Shown: positions 1 through 5,234, counted from the stretch's first letter. The stretch is 7,858 bases of DNA from Candidatus Aegiribacteria sp. (GCA_030642525.1 DAOWNO010000083.1:1-7858); one strand, 5' to 3'. Numbers and translations are program-made. Notes: generated by a model from the sequence alone, not told the origin.

Positions 1-65
1 CTGGATTCGAACCAGCGACCACTTGAACCCCATTCAAGTGCGCTACCGGACTGCGCCACGCCCCG
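1..65 (-). tRNA. tRNA-Pro, anticodon GGG (3' end cut by window edge)
   Basis: Read on the minus strand, the 5' end is at base 65 and starts with C, as usual for tRNA-Pro. The order is a 7-base acceptor strand, TG, a GCGC/GCGC D stem, a five-pair anticodon stem (CTTGA/TCAAG), loop ATGGGGT, a five-base variable region and the T arm with loop TTCGAAT. The anticodon is GGG at plus-strand bases 29-31, followed by G37, which is characteristic of proline tRNAs. About nine bases are missing: the last T-stem base, the 3' acceptor strand and the discriminator. The gene lies 17 bases downstream of the MerR gene with no visible promoter between them, so it is probably cotranscribed and released by RNA processing. 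Confidence 0.96.
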
Positions 66-82
66 ACCGGAAGTGAGCAAAA

Positions 83-472
83 TTACGCTTTAGTGTTCCG
101 TTTGTCAACTGCCATTGGATCTCTGTCCAGCAAACCAATAATATCAGATATCTCTTTTTTTATGGAGTCTAGCATCTCAGCTGAGACCGTTGTGTCCTCA
201 AGTTTCAACTCCATCTGCTCGTTCAGGTCGTCCATATCTTCTATCTTCTGCCTGGCCCCATCTATCGTATAGCGTTCCTGGTAGAGCAGATTGCTGATCA
301 GCTTGATCAATCCGATATCTTCCTTTTTGTATACTCTGTTTCCAGACTGGTTCTTGGAAGGTTTCAACATAGGAAAAGCAGTCTCCCAGTACCTGAGAAC
401 ATGAGGTTTGAGCCCAGTAAGGCTGCAGACCTCACTTATGGAATAATAGAGCTTATCGCTGCCGGAATCCAA
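83..472 (-). CDS. MerR-family transcriptional regulator
   Basis: This is a 129-residue DNA-binding regulator. Residues 9-75 form a MerR winged helix: ISEVCSLTGL (12-21), the highly typical VLRYWE (25-30), SGNRVY (43-48) for the wing, then IKLISNLLYQERYTIDGAR. Residues 71-115 are a charged helix suitable for dimerization. There is no C-terminal effector domain with metal-binding cysteines, so it does not look like a metal or drug sensor. The pattern matches the short MerR family that, from memory, is often found near tRNA-Pro downstream of ihfA or pheT. Here it follows a J-domain gene instead, which also recalls CbpM and HspR. The start is TTG, supported by AAGGAG at 486-481 with an 8-base spacer. 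The start lies 5 bases after the stop of the J-domain gene, and tRNA-Pro follows after 17 bases. Targets are unknown. Confidence 0.9.
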   Translation of the reverse strand: MDSGSDKLYYSISEVCSLTGLKPHVLRYWETAFPMLKPSKNQSGNRVYKKEDIGLIKLISNLLYQERYTIDGARQKIEDMDDLNEQMELKLEDTTVSAEMLDSIKKEISDIIGLLDRDPMAVDKRNTKA

Positions 473-477
473 TTCGG

Positions 478-1224
478 TTACTCCTTGCGTTTTAAAGCCT
501 TTGCCACTTTTATCAACATCCTCTTGATGGGTGGTTTTTCAGCATCCCTGAGTTCTTCGATCTTCCTCATCATGCTGAGGGCGCCCTTGTGTTCAGCATT
601 CCACGAAAGAGCCTCATGAAGAGCCTTTTCCGCCAAGGTAAGCTGTCCCGCCTGGATATACATCCAGCCCAGCTTTACGAAGTTCTCGACAGAGCTATAC
701 TCAACTTTACAGGCTACTTTCATGTGGTTTACCGCCTCATGATACCTTCTTCTTCCAAGGGCCGCGGTGGCAAGAGTTTTCCGCAGTTGAGGATTGTCCG
801 GATGGGTTTTCAGAAATTTCTCCATCAGACGTGTAGCCTCCCAGAAATTGTCTCTTCTGCAGAGTTCTTTAGCCTGTTTGAGGGTGCGCCTGAGTTTTGC
901 ATCAAGATGGCGCATATCCACACCAGGTTTGATTTCGCTCCTGATGATCCGGGATTCGGGTTTATTCTCCCGATCCTTTATCTTCTGGTTAACACCTATG
1001 GACGCGTCATAATCCGCTCTGTCTTCAGGTTTCGAGAGTACCTGATAAGCCTCATTTACGGTCATATACCTTGCAGTGAGCTCAGGATCATCTCCTGTAA
1101 CGTCAGGATGAAGTTTTCTGGCAAGGTCATGATAGGCATCCTCGATCTCATCATTTGAGACCTTGCAGTTAACACCCAATATATCGTAAAATGTCTGCTC
1201 TGATTCTTCCATGTTACCAGTCAA
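478..1224 (-). CDS. J-domain (DnaJ-like) cochaperone with C-terminal TPR repeats
   Basis: This 248-residue protein has an N-terminal J domain (about residues 11-75: TFYDILGVNC, then the invariant HPD at 39-41, then NEAYQVLSKPEDRADYD). The HPD motif is what stimulates Hsp70/DnaK ATPase activity. There is no Gly/Phe region, zinc-finger domain or substrate-binding beta domain, so it is not DnaJ itself. A charged linker (about 78-105) leads to helical repeats (about 110-228) with TPR-like patterns such as A...LC....W.EA..L.EKFL..HPDNP and LGWMYIQAGQLTLAEKALHEAL. The family presumably recruits DnaK to partners bound by the TPRs; the partner is unknown. The start is either TTG at 1224, which overlaps the upstream peptide gene's stop in the string TTGA, or ATG at 1212; neither has a strong Shine-Dalgarno. 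The MerR gene follows after 5 bases. Confidence 0.92.
   Translation of the reverse strand: MTGNMEESEQTFYDILGVNCKVSNDEIEDAYHDLARKLHPDVTGDDPELTARYMTVNEAYQVLSKPEDRADYDASIGVNQKIKDRENKPESRIIRSEIKPGVDMRHLDAKLRRTLKQAKELCRRDNFWEATRLMEKFLKTHPDNPQLRKTLATAALGRRRYHEAVNHMKVACKVEYSSVENFVKLGWMYIQAGQLTLAEKALHEALSWNAEHKGALSMMRKIEELRDAEKPPIKRMLIKVAKALKRKE
481..486 (-). promoter_or_regulatory. Shine-Dalgarno fixing the TTG start of the MerR gene
   Basis: The minus strand reads AAGGAG, 8 bases before the TTG at 472-470. The site lies just inside the 3' end of the upstream J-domain gene, so the two genes are probably translationally linked. No in-frame ATG gives the complete winged helix, which makes this site decisive for the start. 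Confidence 0.75.
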
Positions 1225-1370
1225 TTGATATCAACATTGGTTATATCGTATCCGTCTTCTATCATTCTGATCGCAGAACCTCTCGAGACATCGTACAATC
1301 TAACCAGTCTGTCCGCAGCAGCGGAAGATGATAAGATCAGAATCGCTGAAATCAGAAAATACTTTTTCAA
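1221..1370 (-). CDS. Small secreted peptide, possibly a truncated exported protein
   Basis: This is a 49-residue ORF, TTG at 1370-1368 to TGA at 1223-1221. It has a textbook signal sequence: a basic start (MKKYF), a hydrophobic core (LISAILILSS) and an Ala-X-Ala-like end (SSAAAD, cleavage probably near residue 19). The remaining residues, about 30 (LVRLYDVSRGSAIRMIEDGY then DITNVDIN), resemble the first strand and helix of propeptides in secreted M14-type peptidases; this is an impression without an alignment. AGAGGAGAT with GGAG six bases before the TTG strongly supports translation. Its stop overlaps the first codon of the J-domain gene, a typical coupling arrangement. No continuation of a larger exported protein is seen beyond the stop, since that DNA encodes the J-domain protein in another frame. 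It could be a real exported peptide, a leader that couples translation, or the 5' remnant of a deleted gene. Confidence 0.6.
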   Translation of the reverse strand: MKKYFLISAILILSSSAAADRLVRLYDVSRGSAIRMIEDGYDITNVDIN

Positions 1371-1375
1371 TGTAA

Positions 1376-1384
1376 TCTCCTCTG
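1376..1384 (-). promoter_or_regulatory. Shine-Dalgarno for the secreted-peptide TTG start
   Basis: The minus strand carries AGAGGAGAT just upstream of the TTG at 1370, with GGAG six bases from the start codon. It is one of the stronger ribosome-binding sites in the window. It supports a translated gene where only a short, easily missed ORF exists. Confidence 0.65.
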
Positions 1385-1390
1385 TGAAGA

Positions 1391-1419
1391 TTGACTTCTG
1401 TCATTTCAGTGCTTAGAAT
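1391..1419 (+). promoter_or_regulatory. Sigma70-type promoter of rpsT
   Basis: TTGACT (1391-1396) and TAGAAT (1414-1419) are separated by exactly 17 bases. Transcription would start near 1426, giving a leader of about 60 bases before the TTG of rpsT. That leader includes an alternating AT tract (about 1438-1447). The promoter also lies in the spacer upstream of the divergent secreted-peptide/J-domain operon, for which I could not find a convincing promoter. Confidence 0.65.
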
Positions 1420-1486
1420 TCCCCTCTGCTGACAGAATATATATATAAATTCGAAGTATGATCTAATTTGTGAAAGGAGATTCCTC

Positions 1487-1720
1487 TTGGCAAGGAGTAA
1501 GCAGTCACTCAAACGCCACAGAACCGATGTACTTAAGGCAAAAAGGAACCGCAGTAAAATGCGCGAACTCAGAAGTGTAATCAGAAGTATTAATGAATCT
1601 GACACCCCCGAAAACAGGGAAAAGGCCATGCGTAAAGCCCAGAGTCTGATAGATAAAGCATCAAGAAAACATCTTCTTCATCCCAATAAGGCAAACAGAC
1701 TCAAACATTCAATAATGTAG
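1487..1720 (+). CDS. rpsT: Small ribosomal subunit protein bS20
   Basis: bS20 binds 16S rRNA early in 30S assembly. The 77-residue product is very basic and shows the family layout: a Lys/Arg-rich N-terminal helix (ARSKQSLKRHRTDVLKAKRN, RSKMREL), a middle helix (VIRSINE), then the conserved segment AQSLIDKASRKHLLHPNKAN and a basic end (RLKHSIM). It is about ten residues shorter than the Escherichia coli protein, mostly at the C-terminus. The start is TTG at 1487, supported by GAAAGGAGA with GGAG at 1476-1479 and a 7-base spacer; no ATG fits. E. coli rpsT also starts with UUG, where the weak codon contributes to autogenous control, so the same control is plausible here. The gene stands alone with its own promoter and a downstream hairpin. 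Confidence 0.95.
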   Translation: MARSKQSLKRHRTDVLKAKRNRSKMRELRSVIRSINESDTPENREKAMRKAQSLIDKASRKHLLHPNKANRLKHSIM

Positions 1721-1725
1721 CAATA

Positions 1726-1754
1726 CGGACCCTCATTCGTACTGGAAGGGTCCG
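1726..1754. terminator. Hairpin between convergent rpsT and glgC
   Basis: CGGACCCT (1726-1733) and AGGGTCCG (1747-1754) form a perfect 8-pair, GC-rich stem with a 13-base loop, just after the rpsT stop. No T run follows on the plus strand. On the minus strand, downstream of glgC, a moderately T-rich stretch follows (TATTGCTACATTATT). It may terminate or stabilize the 3' ends of both transcripts, but it is not a canonical intrinsic terminator. Confidence 0.5.
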
Positions 1755-1822
1755 GCTGCTGCACTCAGTAAATCTGTCCGAGAACTGTATGCTGTTCTAC
1801 TGACAGAATAATTGAGAACGTA

Positions 1823-3085
1823 TTAAATTACGAATCCGGGTTCGAGAATGGTGTTCTTGGGTATGACGATTATTCCATCACGAATGTAAAAAATATCCGA
1901 AGAGTATTCCTGAATTCCCTCCTTATTCTCAAGTCTGCACCCGTTACCTATTCTGGCATTCTTATCGATTATGGCGTTTTTTATGACACAGTTCTCGCCA
2001 ATTCCAAGCGGTAGCATTTCGTTGTGTTTGTTCCTTGGATCAAGGTAATAACCTTCCCAGTAATCTGAACCCATGAATACACATCTTTCCATCACAGTTC
2101 CGTTTCGAACTTTCCCGCGGAGACCCACAATACATTCATTCAACGATACCCCGTTTACGTCGGAAGCATCGCAGATAATAGTGTTGTTAAGAGTACAATT
2201 ATTTATCCTGGCCCCCGGAAGAGCCCGTGCACGGGTATAAAGTGGTGAAAAGCTCGTATACATGTCAAAATCCGGATTTGAACTGGCCATATCCAGATTG
2301 GCTTTGAAGAAACTGTCTATTGTACCTATATCCGACCAGTATCCGTTGAATGTATATGAAGCTACTCTGTATGACCCTATGGAATGGGGTATGATCTCCT
2401 TCCCGAAATCGATAACATCGGGTTCATTTTTAAGAACCTCCTTTAGAACATCGGGAGAGAACATGTAAATTCCCATGCTTCCCAGATAGGGTTTTGAAGC
2501 TGTAGTTCCCTCCTGGGTACTCCTCATACCTTTCAACTCCTCTTCTGCAGGTTTTTCTTTGAACTCGGTAATAATGCCGTCAGAGCCAACCTTCATAATA
2601 CCAAGTGAGGGCGCTTCAGCTGCATTGACCGGTTTTGTTGCTATCGTTATGTCAGCTCTGTTGTTCTCATGATAATCGGCGAATTTATTAAAATCCATTC
2701 TATAAAGCTGATCTCCGGAGAGTATCAGAACCAGATCAGGATAGTAGTTGCTTATGTACTTGAGGCTCTGCCTGACAGCGTCAGCCGTTCCCTGAAACCA
2801 TTCCCTGTTCTCATCGGTCTGTTCAGCCGCTAAAATGGAAATAAAACCGTGGGTGAATCTGTCGAATCTGTACGTTCGTGCTACATGTTTATTGAGGCTC
2901 TCGCTGTTGTACTGTGTGAGTACCAGCATGTGCTTGATCTGATCGTTAATACAATTCGAGATCGGAATATCTATCAACCTGTACTTGCCGCCTATGGGAA
3001 CTGCCGGCTTGCTTCTGTCACGGGTAAGGGGAAATAGCCTTGTTCCTCTTCCTCCACCAAGAATTACCGCGATTATTCTTCTCAT
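1823..3085 (-). CDS. glgC: Glucose-1-phosphate adenylyltransferase (ADP-glucose pyrophosphorylase)
   Basis: It makes ADP-glucose and PPi from glucose-1-phosphate and ATP, the committed step of bacterial glycogen synthesis. The 420-residue protein has the nucleotidyltransferase signature GGGRGTRLFPLT (10-21) and KPAVPIGGKYRLIDIPISNC (26-45). It also has WFQGTADAVR (96-105), catalytic Asp125 in SGDQLYRMD, the glucose-1-phosphate motif FKEKP (175-179), LGSMGIYMF (201-209) and SDIGTIDSFF. A C-terminal left-handed beta-helix contains 'I.N..I.....IG.....' repeats (about 295-420). The style is closer to plant/cyanobacterial enzymes than to the enterobacterial form. An in-frame ATG 36 bases further upstream (3121) exists, but it adds the unlikely segment FYYYKLNPGGE and covers the ribosome-binding site, so the ATG at 3085 is preferred. 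No glgA or glgB is adjacent, so allosteric control and pathway partners cannot be judged here. Confidence 0.95.
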   Translation of the reverse strand: MRRIIAVILGGGRGTRLFPLTRDRSKPAVPIGGKYRLIDIPISNCINDQIKHMLVLTQYNSESLNKHVARTYRFDRFTHGFISILAAEQTDENREWFQGTADAVRQSLKYISNYYPDLVLILSGDQLYRMDFNKFADYHENNRADITIATKPVNAAEAPSLGIMKVGSDGIITEFKEKPAEEELKGMRSTQEGTTASKPYLGSMGIYMFSPDVLKEVLKNEPDVIDFGKEIIPHSIGSYRVASYTFNGYWSDIGTIDSFFKANLDMASSNPDFDMYTSFSPLYTRARALPGARINNCTLNNTIICDASDVNGVSLNECIVGLRGKVRNGTVMERCVFMGSDYWEGYYLDPRNKHNEMLPLGIGENCVIKNAIIDKNARIGNGCRLENKEGIQEYSSDIFYIRDGIIVIPKNTILEPGFVI

Positions 3086-3095
3086 CTCTCCTCCC
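3086..3095 (-). promoter_or_regulatory. Shine-Dalgarno deciding the glgC start
   Basis: The minus strand reads GGGAGGAGAG immediately before the ATG at 3085, with the GGAGG core four bases from the start codon. This purine block would be coding sequence if the upstream ATG at 3121 were used. The conserved nucleotidyltransferase motif begins within ten residues of the inner ATG. Confidence 0.75.
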
Positions 3096-3111
3096 GGATT
3101 CAATTTATAAT

Positions 3112-3140
3112 AATAAAACAACTAAGCGCTGTGGAGTCAA
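3112..3140 (-). promoter_or_regulatory. Probable glgC promoter
   Basis: On the minus strand, TTGACT (3140-3135) is followed after 17 bases by TTTATT (3117-3112), in an AT-rich context that continues TATTATAAATTG. The -35 box is good and the -10 box only fair. It lies back to back with the promoter of the DUF2089 cassette, about 50 bases away. Confidence 0.4.
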
Positions 3141-3189
3141 GGAGGAAAATTACTCAGAATTCCAATATACAATATTATTAAGTATACAC

Positions 3190-3217
3190 TTGACATTATT
3201 TAAATATTTTATATCTT
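3190..3217 (+). promoter_or_regulatory. Sigma70-type promoter of the DUF2089 cassette
   Basis: A perfect TTGACA (3190-3195) is followed after 16 bases by TATCTT (3212-3217), within the most AT-rich stretch of the window. The predicted transcript starts near 3224, so the leader before the ATG at 3243 is only about 20 bases. GGAGG at 3232-3236 with a 6-base spacer is a strong ribosome-binding site. This suggests robust expression of the first gene without a long regulatory leader. Confidence 0.6.
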
Positions 3218-3242
3218 TTCTTTAAGATATTGGAGGTTCGAT

Positions 3243-3593
3243 ATGGATATTGGTAATGCTAAGTGTCCCGACTGCGGAAGAGCCATGACTCCTGTTGCCT
3301 GCGAATGCCAGCACTGTGACATTAGAATGGAAGGAAAATTTTCCGTATCCATTCTTTCCCAGCTGTCTCCTGACGATCAGGCTCTTGTGATAGCATTTGT
3401 CCGAAGCTTCGGTTCTATCAAGAAGATACAGGAACTTCTCGGTGTAAGTTATCCCACTGCGAGGGCTCGGATCTCAAATTTGATAAAGTGTCTGGATTCA
3501 ACCATGGAAACGACTGACTACAGTGAAAGCCAGGTTCTTGAAAAACTCGACCGGGGAGATATTTCCTTCTCTCAAGCCATGGAGGAACTGTAA
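3243..3593 (+). CDS. DUF2089-family zinc-ribbon and HTH protein
   Basis: The 116-residue protein has three parts. Residues 8-25 form a zinc ribbon (CPDC at 8-11 and CQHC at 22-25, with an extra Cys20). Residues 41-84 read LSPDDQALVIAFVRSFGSIK then KIQELLGVSYPTARARISNL, a typical helix-turn-helix with the recognition segment VSYPTARARISNL. Residues 98-116 form the helical module VLEKLDRGDISFSQAMEEL. This order and length fit the DUF2089 family, whose biochemical function is not established. The HTH suggests DNA binding and transcriptional control, possibly of its own operon. The terminal module resembles the start of the SHOCT-like protein two genes downstream. The start is well supported by GGAGG, and a strong promoter precedes it. 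Confidence 0.9.
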   Translation: MDIGNAKCPDCGRAMTPVACECQHCDIRMEGKFSVSILSQLSPDDQALVIAFVRSFGSIKKIQELLGVSYPTARARISNLIKCLDSTMETTDYSESQVLEKLDRGDISFSQAMEEL

Positions 3594-3610
3594 CGCCGGC
3601 ATGTATACTT

Positions 3611-3850
3611 TTGCTGAGGATAAAGAATTTCTTTATCCCTTTGCCCTGGTTTATTATATGGATACTCCTCGCGCCCTTTGTACTTATAGGATGGTTTTGG
3701 GGAAATATCGGACTGATCTTCGCCCCCGACAGCTACGTTATGAAAGCGACCAGCCAGTCCTGGAAAGTTCTTACGCTGCTTATGCGGCTTCATGGAACCG
3801 AAGTAAAAGTGAATTCGCACGAAGAGAACATACTAATAAAATTCATCTGA
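3611..3850 (+). CDS. Small membrane protein of the DUF2089 cassette
   Basis: The 79-residue product starts LRIKNFFIPLPWF and has one long hydrophobic stretch (about residues 8-37, rich in Ile, Leu, Phe and Trp) that could be one membrane helix or a tight hairpin. A mostly soluble tail follows, ending in the beta-like segment GTEVKVNSHEENILIKFI. I recall similar small proteins ('LPLF..W.LL.PL...' then 'L.ALRGT.V.V.S....I.I') beside SHOCT-like genes, so I consider it real although no name is available. The start is uncertain: TTG at 3611 or CTG at 3614, without a good local Shine-Dalgarno. GGAGG at 3581-3585 lies about 25 bases upstream inside the DUF2089 gene, so translation may depend on coupling from that gene. 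It lies 17 bases after DUF2089 and 21 bases before the SHOCT-like gene. Confidence 0.72.
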   Translation: MLRIKNFFIPLPWFIIWILLAPFVLIGWFWGNIGLIFAPDSYVMKATSQSWKVLTLLMRLHGTEVKVNSHEENILIKFI

Positions 3851-3871
3851 CACGATTGAAAGGGGAAAATC

Positions 3872-4285
3872 ATGAAAAACGACTCGAAGAGAAAGATACT
3901 GGAAATGCTCTCCGATGGAAAGATTTCCGTGGAGGAAGCCACTGCCCTTCTCTCGAAACTCCAGAATCCCGATACAGCTGATGAAAATATCATTGAGGAG
4001 GAATCCGGGAAATTAAAGAGAAGTACCCCCAGGTATCTGAGAGTAGTGGTGGATTCCGCCGACGGAGACAAAGTCAACGTAAGAGTACCGCTTAGCCTGA
4101 TAAAAACCGGCATCAAACTTTCTGCACTTGTTCCCCGCAATGCGGCTGAACAGATGAACAACCATGGATTCGACCTTTCACAGCTGTCCAAACTCGATGG
4201 AAATGAGCTTATCGAAGCACTCGGTGAAATGCATGTTGATGTAGACAGTGCAGATGGAGATAAGGTAAGGGTCTTCACCGAATAG
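3872..4285 (+). CDS. SHOCT-like domain protein
   Basis: The 137-residue protein begins with a short helical module, KRKILEMLSDGKISVEEAT then ALLSKL (6-30), of the SHOCT/DUF2089-tail type. An acidic linker (about 31-50) and a folded C-terminal half follow. That half has YLRVVVDSADGDKVNVRVPL (55-74), LIKTGIKLSALVP (76-88), a helical part (NGFDLSQLSK-like, about 97-118) and MHVDVDSADGDKVRVFTE (120-137). The 11-residue unit VDSADGDKV.V occurs twice, suggesting paired beta hairpins. No enzyme motif is visible. It is the last gene of the cassette behind the zinc-ribbon/HTH protein and the membrane peptide. AAAGGGG upstream of the ATG serves as ribosome-binding site. A role as partner or effector of the DUF2089 regulator is inferred only from context and the shared module. 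Confidence 0.85.
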   Translation: MKNDSKRKILEMLSDGKISVEEATALLSKLQNPDTADENIIEEESGKLKRSTPRYLRVVVDSADGDKVNVRVPLSLIKTGIKLSALVPRNAAEQMNNHGFDLSQLSKLDGNELIEALGEMHVDVDSADGDKVRVFTE

Positions 4286-4295
4286 AGAAGTCGCG
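4272..4295 (+). repeat. 24-base direct repeat, copy 1 (left of the methyltransferase gene)
   Basis: It matches 5271-5294 in 21 of 24 positions, including an exact 14-base core (ATAGAGAAGTCGCG at 4282-4295). This copy covers the last codons and the TAG stop of the SHOCT-like gene. Confidence 0.6.
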
Positions 4296-4393
4296 CCGAT
4301 TGAAGCAGAATCAACTTCGGACTTAAAATGCACAGATTATTGTATTTTGCGAAAGATCACGATTCATTCCCGCCATGTCTTCCAATGTGTCAG

Positions 4394-4424
4394 ATACCGT
4401 TCCAGGTTGACCGGAAATCGGTAT
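4394..4424. terminator. Hairpin between convergent SHOCT-like and methyltransferase genes
   Basis: ATACCGTTCC (4394-4403) pairs with GGAA plus CGGTAT (4413-4416 and 4419-4424). That makes ten base pairs interrupted by a two-base AT bulge, with a 9-base loop. It starts 15 bases past the methyltransferase stop on the minus strand. No T run follows on either side, so termination activity is uncertain; it could be a transcript-end stabilizer. Confidence 0.4.
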
Positions 4425-4438
4425 GATTCCTTGATCTG

Positions 4439-5194
4439 CTACGGTTTGAACGCTTTGAGAACAAATTCTCCGGGACATAACCCGAAATAATCATCCTTAT
4501 TACTGTTCATTACCAGCACTTCAACTCCGAAGCCCTGTTCAGTCAGTCTTTTCTTAAGACCCTCCACGGAATATATCCGTACATGATCCTCCTGTCCGAA
4601 ATGAATCAGTCTTTCCTCTAAAGAGATTATCGATTGATCCTCAGCCATTTCTTCGCTGAATGGCGTCTGTATGAAACAGATACCACCATGTTTCAAAATC
4701 CGAAAGAGTTCCATCATGGCTTTTTCATCTTCTTCAACATGTTCCAGAACATGGTAGCAAACGATCTTATCGTACATGTTCTCCGATTCATCAATATCGG
4801 TAATATCAAAACACTTGCCTGCTGTGAATTCTCCTTTATAATCTGTAGTCACATACTCTATATCAGGTTTTATTTCGTATGCTCTTCTTATTGCTCCCGG
4901 TGGAGAAAAATGAAGAATCCTGTCTCCGGGGTTCACTTCGTTCTCAAGAATCGTATAAAGCCTTCTTGCTCTTGATGAACTGCCACATTTCGGACACAAA
5001 CGCTCTTCATCATTGATTTCAACGAAAGCTCTCAGTCCGTATCCACATATATTGCATCTGTGACCGTTACCTCTGTATGGAATTGCCATGATCCTGCGCA
5101 ACAGGCACTCATGTTTAATCAGAAGTTTCCCTGAAATCACTCTCCGGACAACAGCTTTAACTAAATTGTACACCTCTGCAGTCACTCCTTGCAT
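4439..5194 (-). CDS. Class I SAM-dependent methyltransferase with N-terminal zinc ribbon
   Basis: The 251-residue protein begins with a helix. A zinc ribbon follows (CNIC at 47-50, CPKC at 67-70), continuing GSSSRARRLYTIL, a layout typical of a methyltransferase family often found in sugar or cell-surface loci. The Rossmann part follows: strand 1 ILHFSPPGA (93-101) replaces the usual glycine-rich 'D.GCG.G' loop, as is common in this 'LLHFAPE' family. Then come VTTDY (115-119), CFDITDI, YDKIVCYHVLEHV (141-153), a helix and strand with ILKHGGICFIQTPF, and FGQEDHVRIYS (189-199). SAM binding is therefore expected despite the atypical motif I; the acceptor is unknown. The ATG at 5194 has no clear Shine-Dalgarno. 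GTG at 5173, with AAGGAG 11 bases upstream, or ATG at 5089 are alternatives, all leaving the zinc ribbon intact. It is monocistronic and flanked by direct repeats. Confidence 0.9.
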   Translation of the reverse strand: MQGVTAEVYNLVKAVVRRVISGKLLIKHECLLRRIMAIPYRGNGHRCNICGYGLRAFVEINDEERLCPKCGSSSRARRLYTILENEVNPGDRILHFSPPGAIRRAYEIKPDIEYVTTDYKGEFTAGKCFDITDIDESENMYDKIVCYHVLEHVEEDEKAMMELFRILKHGGICFIQTPFSEEMAEDQSIISLEERLIHFGQEDHVRIYSVEGLKKRLTEQGFGVEVLVMNSNKDDYFGLCPGEFVLKAFKP

Positions 5195-5234
5195 TTGTTA
5201 ACCGAAGTGATAAAGTCACTATCTAATTATTTTT

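Noticed and set aside
589..1158. A 189-codon open frame on the plus strand opposite the J-domain gene
   Set aside because: It is antisense to a protein with clear J-domain and TPR motifs, has no recognizable domain and no suitable ribosome-binding site.
1300..1629. A 109-codon minus-strand frame covering the rpsT promoter and gene
   Set aside because: It is antisense to bS20 and overlaps the secreted-peptide gene in another frame; nothing supports it.
1425..1810. Near-identical 15-base strings around rpsT (1425-1439 and 1796-1810, sharing CTGACAGAATA)
   Set aside because: 14 of 15 bases match, but a match of this length is expected about once by chance in a window of this size, and nothing else supports a functional pair.
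3083..3121. Upstream ATG at 3121 as the glgC start
   Set aside because: It would add twelve residues unlike the family and bury the strong Shine-Dalgarno at 3086-3095.
3523..3981. A 152-codon open frame overlapping the DUF2089, membrane-peptide and SHOCT-like genes
   Set aside because: It spans parts of three better-supported genes in another frame, lacks domain features, and its composition looks like a frame shadow. The membrane-peptide frame at 3611-3850 is more convincing.
3790..4314. A 174-codon serine-rich open frame on the minus strand
   Set aside because: It is complementary to the SHOCT-like gene; the Ser/Leu richness is what antisense reading of acidic and lysine codons produces.
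4294..4318. Possible hairpin just after the SHOCT-like gene (CCGATTGA with TCAACTTCGG)
   Set aside because: The stem is short with a two-base bulge and no T tract follows, so it is too weak to call a terminator.
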